Positions 55,066 through 64,000 of a stretch of 64,000 nucleotides of DNA are shown piece after piece (positions within the stretch are counted from its first letter, which is position 1; each line of letters opens with the position of its first letter). The stretch is taken from assembly GCA_021399435.1 (NCBI GenBank), contig JAJTUP010000001.1, positions 1,178,001-1,242,000 on the forward strand. Direction: 5' to 3'. The notes below the pieces were generated by a model. That model was given only the letters and a program-made list of their open reading frames with translations, was not told the DNA's origin and did no database searches. This stretch comes from Diaporthe sp. PMI_573 (Eukaryota > Ascomycota > Sordariomycetes > Diaporthales > Diaporthaceae). The position numbers were made by a program, and so were the translations under genes.

Positions 55066-55666
55066 TCAGCTGACGTAGACATTCGGATCTCTCAAACTCT
55101 TCGTCTTGCCATCAGGGCGGGTGACGATGAGATCCGGGACGATAGGAACGGGTAGTTCGTCTTTCCATTCATTCATCCATCCCTGCTCCTCGCCCTTGTC
55201 CTCCGTCTGGATACCTTCGGCGCCTGAATTGCTTCTTTGCCAAAGTCTTGGCTGGAGTGGCTGTATTTAGCGAGCCGTGAGTCTTGGCTGCCTCTCGTCG
55301 CTCTCGACGGTTCCAGCATCGAGGTGGAAGGGGGAGGTGGGATTCAGGAAACAGTATGAGCCTCGAGTAGGCATCTGTCCCAGGAACGGCGGGAGACGGG
55401 TGGGGGATTTCGATCTGGTCCCGGGGCGGAAGGTGGCGGTTGATGACTTCAAGTGCTTTGTGCTCATCTTCAGGACGGAGAGGCTTGAAGTGATGCTTGG
55501 ATCCACGCTTCTTCTCGGACACCCAAGCCTTTACGAGCATGGTGTCATCGGTCGGGTATTGGATGGCTGGAGTGTTCATGGCCTCCGAGAGTGTCTGTTT
55601 CAGCTCTAGAGCTCCGTCATGGCCGTTATTGCCAGGGGCCCGGCTCACAGGAAGGCAGTTCCCCAT
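55066..55666 (-). CDS. Small MGNC-start protein, possible lipid-anchored protein
   Basis: The ATG at 55666 opens MGNCLPVSRAPGNNGHDG, in which Gly2 (N-myristoylation) and Cys4 (palmitoylation) match the double-lipid anchor of membrane-tethered signalling proteins. The middle is charged (WVSEKKRGSKHHFKPLRPED). Coding signal then moves frame near 55200-55260. From about a TTCAG acceptor it continues as AEGIQTEDKGEEQGWMNEWK and ends LIVTRPDGKTKSLRDPNVYV at TGA 55066-55068, a well-formed C-terminus. The donor for this junction was not found, so the model is incomplete. A longer frame upstream of the ATG is likely untranslated. No known family. Confidence 0.5.
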
Positions 55667-56697
55667 GTTAGCCTTCTGGTTGTTGTTCTGATCAGAGGTG
55701 TTTGGTACAATTGATGGAGGGAGAAACGCTGGCAGTGGTTGAACCGTAAAGACGAAGATGAAATACCTTTGAAGCCACCCTCCTGTGACAGCATTCAAGA
55801 AATGCGGAAGGTGAATCGGGTGTTGTTGTAAAAGCAAGTTGAAATAATTGATGCCAGTTCACAGTGAAATAATGTCTGACTTGGCTTAACTGTTTCCTGT
55901 GTTAAATTGTGAAATGGATAAGGGGTGTGTGATGCACAAAGTCACTGTATAACTGGTGGAGCTTCCCACTCATGTTAAGCAGTACAACGGATCTCGTCAC
56001 GGGTCAAGTCTACATTCGCTGTCACCTACCCTAAAGTGGATAGCTTCGCATATTCACTACATGTCATATCAATAGGCTGTCATCTCCACCGAGTAACTCT
56101 ACACCTCCAACCTGTTTTGGCCCTGATGCTTGAGGTGAATGTCTTTGTGTGCTACAAAGGCCATACCCCTCCTGAGGTTCCAAGGCAGCTCTTAATCTGA
56201 AACTGCACATTCTATGTAAGTCAAGTTCAGGGTTACTCGGGCGACATGCGCCGGTTTGTTGGAGTCACAAAGGTCTTTCAGGTGCTGTGCACCTCAATGC
56301 GATTGCTTTGAGAGGGAGGCATGCTTCTTCGGCATAAATCGTTACAGCAGCTTTCTGTCACAAATTTCACCTTATAGCTGCCTGCCTGATCCATTTATCA
56401 TAGGTTCCAGATTTGTAACGTTTGTCCACTTCTAATAGGCTGTCAGGAGTCCATGTATATTCACCCTGAAACCTGTTTTATTTTGATTTGACTTCTCGCG
56501 GCATCCGATTCAGAGAAAGAGTAGAACACTGCTGCACTATCCTTTTCTCCTCTCTCCATCGGACAATTGGCCCTGCGTCCATCGCATAGGGAGCAATGGT
56601 TCTTCAGGTGGTCCTGACCGACAAACTGCCATCCCATCGCTGATAAGGAGGTGGTCATATCAACAATGCGACTCTGTGTCTACACCACGCGCAGACT
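55667..56697. other. Intergenic region, no gene seen
   Basis: This is the promoter side of the MGNC gene and the 3' flank of the hydrolase gene. Nothing structured was seen. Confidence 0.4.
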
Positions 56698-57504
56698 TCA
56701 TGTCATAGATTCTATAACTTTCACCAACTGGTCTGGAATACTCAGGAAGGAGGAGTGGCCTGCTTTGAGCGTTGCCGTCTTAGCATCCGGGCCAAGCAAT
56801 TGCGCCATTCCCTGCTGGTATGCCAAGGGGAGAGCGTTGTCCTCCGTATGGAAAATGTATGAGCAGGGTATGCCATTCGCCCATGGCTCATACAGCGCCG
56901 GCGCTGCGAATAGGGCTGCGGAGGTGTGCGTCATTTCGGCGGCCCATTTTGTCTGTTCTTCAGGAGAGAGATCGTTGAGGCCGACTTGAGGAATCATTTC
57001 AGGATTTCCGGTTACACGATCACCCTGGTCTGGGTGTTAGCCATGGCCCGATCTCGCAATGTCGCTCCATGCCAGGTTTGTTCCATAACTTACCTCAACC
57101 ACCATCCACGGCAATGGCTGACCCCCTAGCATGCCAAGCAGACTCTGACCCTTCGGCAGAACGAACGCAGTCATAAAGATGCATCGAACCACACCTCCAG
57201 CCTTGCCAGCGGCCTTCCTGCTTGCAGTGTCATATCCTTCCACGGCGCCGCTCATCGAGATGCCTCCTGCGGAATGGCCGATGACGACGACCTCCTTGCC
57301 GTCTTCGACGATAGGTATCAGCACCTTTCGGACGGCATTGACATCGTCGGACAGTCCTGCGAGTGGCAGCTCAGTGCCGCCGACGGTGGGCAGAGGCACG
57401 TGGACTGTGGGGTAGCCTGCGTCCTGCAGGAGCTTCACTATGTTGGCGAAGGCTGAGGGCTTCTGCCAGGCGCCGGGGACGATGATGATCGTCTGTTTGG
57501 CCAT
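56698..57504 (-). CDS. Alpha/beta-hydrolase (esterase-like)
   Basis: Exons 57094-57504 and 56698-57024 (69-nt intron, GTAAGT...GACCAG, phase 0) give 245 residues. MAKQTIIIVPGAWQKPSAF is the first strand with the oxyanion region. VVVIGHSAGGISMSGAVEG is the nucleophile elbow (Ser). SYIFHTEDNALPLAYQQGMA gives the acid, and LKAGHSSFLSIPDQLVKVIE the His. The size and GAWxxPxxF start match the small alpha/beta-hydrolases that include plant methyl-salicylate-esterase relatives and fungal AB_hydrolase_6 proteins. No signal peptide; probably cytosolic. Substrate unknown. Confidence 0.88.
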
Positions 57505-59086
57505 TTTTAGTCCGCTCGGATAGGCTTTATTTCGAGCAGTTTTCGATATTCGTTCGTATCGAATGGAGGCACAGGATGACGCTTGGAAAAATTCTCGAGA
57601 TGTGCTCAATTCCGGGGACACAAAATCCGCCTTCTTGGAGAAATGTCTTGACGCCACATGTCCTTTATGGCGAGGTTGACGGGAAGGCTGGTGGAGCTTC
57701 ACCCCTTAACGAGTCGGCGATACGCACGCAAGACGCGACGTGCTACATACCCGCGAGGTCACATGAGTTTATGCCGCAATATCCCCGTGACGAAACTCAG
57801 GGACCTTTTCACAGATCGCCGTGCACGGACAGTCGATCCGCAGTAACGCCGGCTATCCACAATCGTCTTCTTTTTAGCACGCAATGTGGTTGGTCGAACA
57901 AAGACCTATGGCCGAGCATCTTGCTGCCGGAATGCCTGATCCGGAGTGGATGATGCGTTGTGGTGTGCGCTACCCCTTGAATAGGATCTCGATAGTGGGG
58001 AGATTTCTACAATTTCTTGGCGATGTCTGTCTCTTTTGGTGTTTCCTTCGGCATCTGCCGTGAAAGAAGCAGGGCACAAGTCGGAATGTCACGCCGGCGA
58101 GCATAGCTTGTGGTGGGTGTACGGGTCCAAACCTCCACATCCGAGTCGCATCCGAGTCAGGCCCAGAAGACAGTGGCAGTCATGTCCGGGGAGATCCGCT
58201 TAGCAAGATGGAAACGGAAAGGGCAATGGAGATCTACTGTCTCGGAAAATCAATGTGCCTTCCTTTGCACTCCAGGATGGGCACAAAATGGTCTCCTGCG
58301 GTGTCTCTGCGTGGCAGCGGGCAAGGTGGTGTCACTTGACCATCTCTTATGGACGTGTAAAAGTTCGTTCCTTGGCGTGGTTGCAATCGAGCATGGCCAG
58401 ATATTTGACGGTTTCGGCCGAGTGCTACGGTGTTGGTTTCACAAGCCTCGGCCGTCACAAGAGACAATCTTTGAGCCTGACCATGTCACCACCGAACGAA
58501 TTTGGTATCACATTTGAACATCTTTACGGTTGCATCCTGCTCAAATAGGAGACTAACTAATGGATGCCGAGCGGAATATCCAGCTCGAAAGGGTACCAAG
58601 ACAGTGGTGGGAGATTCTTTTGGACACCGAACGTTGTCTATGATTGCATATAAACCATGAACGGCCCGTCGCCTTCGTGTGAACGGTACAGCCAGTAGCA
58701 AGGCCTCAAGTGGACTTGGTCATATAGGATGCTTTTCGTATCCGGGCTTCCCCGCCAGGATCAACCTGCCAATTCGCACAGACACCAGAAATGTCACCTA
58801 CACGCTTTCGCCCTTGCTGTGAAGCTTTCAACGTCCGCCGGAATCCCCGCTTATTCCGCCACAATGGAAAATCAGGGGCAAGAAGCCCGTCGTAAACGCA
58901 GCATCCGCTGTGGGATCATAACATTGAGTACGATGCATGCACCCCACTTTACAGGTTTCAGTCCTGGATTATCTTCGGGACTTTTACAGCAGTGCCTCGA
59001 TTTATTTTTTGTAAAGGAGGGCTTCCTTCTTCTCATTAACACACGTATCTCTGAGGGCCTAGTCACCGGGCGTTCACATCGTCGAC
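57505..59086. other. Intergenic region between divergent genes
   Basis: About 1.6 kb separates the hydrolase and receptor starts. Frames at 57.6-58.5 kb are low quality. No RNA gene or repeat was recognised. Confidence 0.4.
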
Positions 59087-60561
59087 ATGGTTTCCGCAGC
59101 ATACTATCCCGTGAACGACACCAGTCGCTCTCCAGCGGAGAGGGCTTACCTTCAAGAGCTCACTGATTTCGCCGCTCAACAGCCATTGGAAGAGGATTCC
59201 AGAAAAGAGGTTCGAACGCTCACAATTATCTTCACGATCATCGCCGTCATCGTCGTAGGCTTGCGATTTGTTTCAAGACTGAAAATCAAAGCGCCGTTCT
59301 GGGTAGACGACTGGTTGATCTTGGCTGCTTTGGTGCTGCTGTTTGGAAATGCGGCGTTCAATTTTGTGGTAGTGGATCAAGGGGTTGGCCTGCATTCAGG
59401 CCGCCTGACTCTCCCGCAGCTACAAGCCCTGAACAAGGTGAGAATATTCCAACACGGCCAGAAAGTACTGATATCTAACGGAGGGAGTAGACCGTTGTTG
59501 GGGCAGAGATCATCTATCTAACAGGAGTCAACGCCTACAAAATGTCCCTGCTGTTCCTCTACTACCGGATATTCCCGATCAAGTCTGTCCGAATGTGGTC
59601 ATATTTGTTCGGGGGACTTTCCACATGCTGGAACATCGCAGGCGTGTTCGCCGCTGCTTTCCAGTGTACTCCACGGGTCAAGATCTGGGAGCCCTGGGTG
59701 GATGGATACTGCATCAACATTTTTCTGGTGCAGCTCCTTGTCTCAGTTCCCAGTATTTTGTGCGACATCGCTATATTGTGCCTGCCGCTTCCGCATGTTC
59801 TTCGACTTAAGACGAATTTGACGCAAAAGGTCTTCCTCGTCTTCATGTTCATGCTAGGATCTTACGTCGTCTTTACAAGCATCTACCGATTCACGGTGTA
59901 CTTGGGATACAGCCCAAAAGACATTCCTTTCACGTTGGCCGTCCCCGTGGCGTGGAATATCATCGAGATAAGCAGCGGGATTGTATCCTCGTGCCTTCCA
60001 ACTCTAGTACGCCAGTCCCCTCTCATGATCAGAAGCACACTTTAGAATCAACGCTAAATGTCATAGGGGCCAATTATTCGACCTGTCATCAAGTCCGTAA
60101 TGCAGTCATCCATGGGAGCGTCCGGGAACAAGGAAAGTGCACGCAAGGGCTATGAAAGAAATAACGGAGCTGGCAGCCGCTCCGGCCTGGTAACAATCGG
60201 CGGGGGCGGCCCTCGCAAAAGCAGCGGGCACTGGAGCAGGCTAGGAGGATCCGCGAGACTGGAGGCTGACGACGGAAATGAGTTCGACGTTAATGGAGAT
60301 ATTGAGATGCAGCCGAGGGGCAAAATTACGGGTATCATTGTCGCTAACCACAGCGTTCCTGAGGCTGCCCAGGGAAGGTCGACTTCTCAGACTTCTACAC
60401 CACAGCCTCACGTCACGGTTACCGGCAGTAAGGGCAATGATAGCGATGAGTCTCTGCTCGCGGCGCACGGGATCACGCGCACGCAGACTATTGAGGTGCA
60501 GTGGACGACCCACCATGTCAGCGAGCCTAGTCCTGTCATGATGAAGGAGGCGAGACCATGA
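59087..60561 (+). CDS. Pth11-like seven-helix membrane protein (fungal rhodopsin-like domain)
   Basis: Exons 59087-59437, 59491-60006 and 60067-60561 (introns 53 and 60 nt) give 453 residues. Hydrophobic helices begin at about residue 45 (LTIIFTIIAVIVVGLRFVSR), followed by KIKAPFWVDDWLILAALVLL, the DD-W motif of this domain. Then come EIIYLTGVNAYKMSLLFLYY, RIFPIKSVRMWSYLFGG, FQCTPRVKIWEP with the conserved Cys, and LVSVPSILCDIAILCLPLPH. The cytosolic tail of about 150 residues is Ser/Gly-rich. Proteins of this class sense surface and host cues; the CFEM module of true Pth11 is absent. Expected in the plasma membrane. Confidence 0.85.
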
Positions 60562-61413
60562 TTATCAAGGAATGACTACGTGATAGAGATACATAAAAGC
60601 CAATGATGGCATCATATTAATGTTTAAAATTCAACATGTTACCGAAGTCGTCTCGGTAAAAACAATCAGGCCGAATCAAATTAGTCATTGCATCATCAAG
60701 TATACAATATTACAGTAAATCTCGACGAAATGCAAACTCTGCAGTGCAAAGATCACCATGGCAAATTCTCAACCGAGCACCCCGCCTCCCCCTCTCGGGC
60801 AGAGGTAGCGTTCATCAATCGTCACCATCGACTACAGACTATTTATATTCTTTAAGTTTCTCTACCAAGCTAGAACGACAATCAGTGTCTCATAAGGAAG
60901 AGAGACAATGTATCCTATAGATGATTACAGTGAGATTCGCTATGCGAGGCTTTAGATAATGACTTTCCAATCTACTTCTGCAAACCAGTGTTCCCTTAGA
61001 AGCTACCATTTTGTACTCGAAGTCTCAGCGTTGGGCTATGCCTAGTCTCCGCCGCTATTTGCGCCGGTGCTGTTGATAAGCTATCAACCTTGACATGGAC
61101 TGACCTCATTTGTTAGCCGTCAAGGTCGACATCCGGACGGATTGTGGGACACGGATCAGTCCGACTTGTCGAGCCTAGGAAGCCCTCCTCGGCCTGCATC
61201 GAGTTCATCGAGTCCATACCGCAAGTCCTCTTTGGCATAGCCAATACATATGTCCAAGGCCCTGGTCCATAGCGAACTGGGTGGAAACTTCCTCTTCCCT
61301 ACACAATACAACCCATTGGGGCTGGGCCCATTATCACCGTCATTTACTTTCAGTGTCCAACGCCTTGGATAGCGAAACTCACTACGATTAATCATAATCC
61401 ATATTGTTATTGA
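60562..61413. other. Intergenic region between converging genes
   Basis: The 3' flank of the receptor gene. A minus-strand frame at 61156-61395 has some protein-like sequence but no start context or family. Confidence 0.35.
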
Positions 61414-61577
61414 TCCTTATAGGGTATTTATTGTCGTTACGGCTTAGTAGAGAAACTCAAAGAATACCTATAGTCTACAGGTAACCAGGTAGATGGCACT
61501 CAAGCCATAAAGGGCTCCGCAATAACTTGTCGTGACTTTTCAAGACATGGCAGCGTTACTGTAATAATTTACGTGAC
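61414..61577. repeat. Composite dispersed repeat, fuller copy
   Basis: The left part (61414-61476) matches 7956-8018, with 23 of 24 bases in the core CTTAGTAGAG-AACTCAAAG and flanking agreement. The right part (61476-61577) matches 38005-38110. One locus therefore joins two pieces found separately elsewhere in the window, which identifies a low-copy, decayed element. No coding capacity or terminal repeats are seen. Confidence 0.55.
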
Positions 61578-61972
61578 GAAACGACACTGCCAGGGCCTCG
61601 TGGGGCTTAGGACCGTATGCTAGAACCTGCTGGCGGTAGGAGGAGACGGCGCAATTACTTTGTGAGCTAGGCGAAATAGACACTGATCAAGAAGGCCCGT
61701 TTCAGAGAGTACTTTACTTCAAACCACCAAATTCCTACAATGGTCGCAAAGAGACCGGTTTAACTACTGAGTATCCGGTGTGCCCTGTCGTGGCGGTTTC
61801 CTGATGATACGTCTGAGTAAGGACAAAGACGAACTTTGTTACCTTTCGATACAGTCGTTGAGAGGACCGCAACCCAAATTAGTGGCCAGCTTATCAGGCG
61901 TTGTCGAGAATCACGATCGTCTGCGGTTGTATACATTATTCCGAACATCTTGTATATTCATTTCTGAATCTA

Positions 61973-63564
61973 TCAGTCGTTCTTTCTTCCAGTGGCGATA
62001 GTAGTGGACACTTGTGGAGAGCCGTCCCATATCACAGGTGGCGGTGTATCCCGCCCTGTCCCCATGTCATCCACCCGTTCCCTCCCGCACGACGACGACG
62101 GCGACCCTCTGCCCCAATTAATATTCTCCATACTTCCCTCGCTTCCATTGGGTGCAAAAGTCGACCGGCGGACGACGTCCGACTCCACCGTCACCTCCTT
62201 CACCATGTACAGCTCCATCGGAGTGTCGGATACGTTCGGGCAGTCTGGGCTCGTCATGCCGGCAGCATTCCATACAGGATCGTCGGGGACCGTCACGAAA
62301 GTCAGCTCGTTCGCCGGAGGATTTATGCTGCCCCTGCGCGATACGACGGCACTGTCCATGCCCGCTGATAGACTGCTCTGCCACACTCGGAATGGGACGG
62401 CATTTCTGGTAGGCGGTAAAGGTAGTACTGTGTTATTACGGCTGCCGAAGCTGGTGCCGAAGCTGTTGCCGAGGCTGGGCATCCTCGAGCCGATACCTGG
62501 TCTTCGATTGAAGCTCGAGTGGTATGTCGGCAGGCGCTCTTGTTTCTTCGCTATCTTCGCTATGAGGTCGGCCATGGTCATTTCGATATTAAGCTTCACC
62601 ATATAGGCGAGAGGGTGGAACTGCATGTAACTGTACGCATAGTCAGCATAAACCCCCAGCAGCGACAGTAGAGATCTCCAATTTCCGAAAGCCATGGATC
62701 GTGTAGACCTTGGGGGTACTTACACGAAAGTATTTTTCAGACTCATCATGCTGATAATTAGAATGTCCATGGACAAGGAGAAGCCGATGATGAAAATGTT
62801 GAAATTTGTGAGCCTCTTGTACTTCTTCAGGCCATTCGCCACGAGATTCTACATGATCGGCGTCAATGATGGCCCAACCCGAATCAGCAGCAAAAAGGTA
62901 GACTCACGCGTTTCACAATTATTATGAAGTAAAGGTTGAGACCTGCATCAACGAGCAGGTAAATGACCTTTTCGGTACGATCCCAGAAGTCGTTGATGTG
63001 GATATATCGTTCCGAAATCTGTAAGCGCGCTGGCACCCAAATGCAGTACACGGATATGTTGATTGCGGTGATAAAGAGCGCCACGTAGAACTTCAATCGC
63101 CGAGCAGCCCGCTTGTCAGGGAGGAGGATAGAACATCGGTTGATGATGATCTGTAGCAAGAACTGAACCTGCAAAGCCCATGTTGTGAGGATGGTGAAGT
63201 AGAAGGCGAAGCTACGATAGCATGATCCTGTCAGTACGTGGTGACAATCGACATCAATTGATATGTAGTACTCGGATGGGATACATAGATAGACTCACCT
63301 TGGTGGTATGTTCCCTCTCAGATACAGCCAGCAGATAGTCGAAAAGATTACACACACAATTACCTCCAGCCATATCATCCATATGTAGGTGTTGTGTATC
63401 GATCGAGATCCATAGCGTCTCCAGGTCTTTGCGGTTTGGGCGATAGCCGAGGACACAGTCAACCAGCCGAACCCCAGCGTAAAGCCCCACGCCAGCGACG
63501 CAATGACAAAGTCATCACTTGTCACCTCCTCTAGGACGAAATTCGAGGGTAGAAACGTCTTCAT
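61973..63564 (-). CDS. Multi-pass fungal membrane protein, unknown
   Basis: Exons 63299-63564, 62908-63211, 62724-62848 and 61973-62630 (introns 87, 59 and 93 nt) give 450 residues. About seven hydrophobic segments are visible, among them FVIASLAWGFTLGFGWLTV, IWMIWLEVIVCVIFSTICWL, FAFYFTILTTWALQVQFLLQ, KFYVALFITAINISVYCIWV, VIYLLVDAGLNLYFIIIVKR and FNIFIIGFSLSMDILIISMM. ERYIHINDFWDRTEK is a conserved-looking loop. The C-terminal 200 residues are a cytosolic Ser/Pro/Arg-rich tail, likely phosphorylated. The fold resembles the rhodopsin-like integral membrane proteins common in Pezizomycotina, and it converges with a Pth11-like gene. Function unknown. Confidence 0.8.
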
Positions 63565-64000
63565 TAGCAGCGGGCCAGGCTTTCAGGTGCTCAAGCCGTG
63601 TCAATCAGGCCATACGCGAGCAGCACTCGACTCCAGGAGCGTATCGGCGGCTTCACACCTGAACATGCGGATCCGCAACGCCCGTGACGGAGAGCGAGGA
63701 GAGGGAAACAGAGCTGAGCTGCTTAGCCTAGAACTCAGACGAGAATTCTGTCTGATGTGGATCGTTTAGAGCTTTAGTGAGCCAGACCTTCTGGCTTAAA
63801 ACTCTAAAGGCCGGGGGATTCTGGGATGGACATTACTGTAACACCCAGGTGACATTGTAGCCGCCGAGTCTGTTTTCTTATGTACATGACTCGACACAAA
63901 TGTAATTGTTGCGATGCAAATGTGGAGAACGCCGATCCAGACACCGACATGCTGTCCATGCATGCGTACATGAACATCAATGTACGGTGAGCTCTCAAAG
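63565..64000. other. Upstream flank of the membrane-protein gene
   Basis: No gene can be supported up to the window edge. Confidence 0.4.

Noticed and set aside
1..64000. tRNA or rRNA genes
   Set aside because: No stretch with a convincing B box and cloverleaf partner or rRNA-like sequence was found by reading; a tRNA scan would be decisive.

Overview
The window looks like nuclear DNA of a filamentous ascomycete (Pezizomycotina, most likely a plant-associated or saprotrophic Sordariomycete). The evidence is monocistronic genes on both strands, short introns of 54-145 nt with GTRNGT donors, CTNAC-like branch sites and YAG acceptors, and a typical fungal repertoire: Zn2Cys6 regulator, cytochrome P450, HET protein, AA9 LPMO, GH18 chitinase, Pth11-like receptor. 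No rRNA, tRNA, CRISPR array or intact transposon was seen. Exon borders are read by eye from splice signals, reading phase and family motifs.

Layout. 1-8.3 kb: the last exon of an unknown gene, then about 7 kb of minus-strand coding fragments broken by stops, frame changes and minisatellites, including an F-box-like piece. 8.3-18 kb: a CYP52-type P450, a very AT-rich island that looks RIP-mutated, an orphan gene fragment, a coiled-coil protein, a secreted aspartic protease and a small secreted protein. 18.9-30.9 kb: the best candidate for a working unit. It holds a Zn2Cys6 regulator, a RpiB/LacAB sugar-phosphate isomerase, a divergently transcribed dihydroxyacetone-kinase-family kinase, an MFS permease, and a secreted FAD oxidoreductase. 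31-39.5 kb: low-complexity orphan proteins, three of them on the minus strand (C2H2, SANT/Myb-like, Lys/Gln-rich), plus a small Cys-containing protein. 40-64 kb: a DUF7587-type protein, SurE-like phosphatase, GH18 chitinase, HSL-type esterase, AA9 LPMO, HET protein with a frame break, secreted beta-lactamase-like hydrolase, MGNC-starting small protein, alpha/beta hydrolase, Pth11-like receptor and another multi-pass membrane protein.

How the genes may work together. The kinase and the RpiB-type isomerase share one 714-bp promoter that contains a CGG-N9-CCG inverted repeat, the kind of site bound by Zn2Cys6 proteins, and a Zn2Cys6 gene lies next to the isomerase. The same combination (Zn2Cys6 factor, DAK-family erythrulose kinase, RpiB-family erythrulose-phosphate isomerase) defines the erythritol/erythrulose utilisation locus known from Yarrowia lipolytica (EUF1, EYK1, EYI2). 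A filamentous-fungal tetrose or polyol catabolic cluster is therefore the leading functional hypothesis here. The secreted enzymes at 43-54 kb suit growth on plant or fungal cell-wall material.
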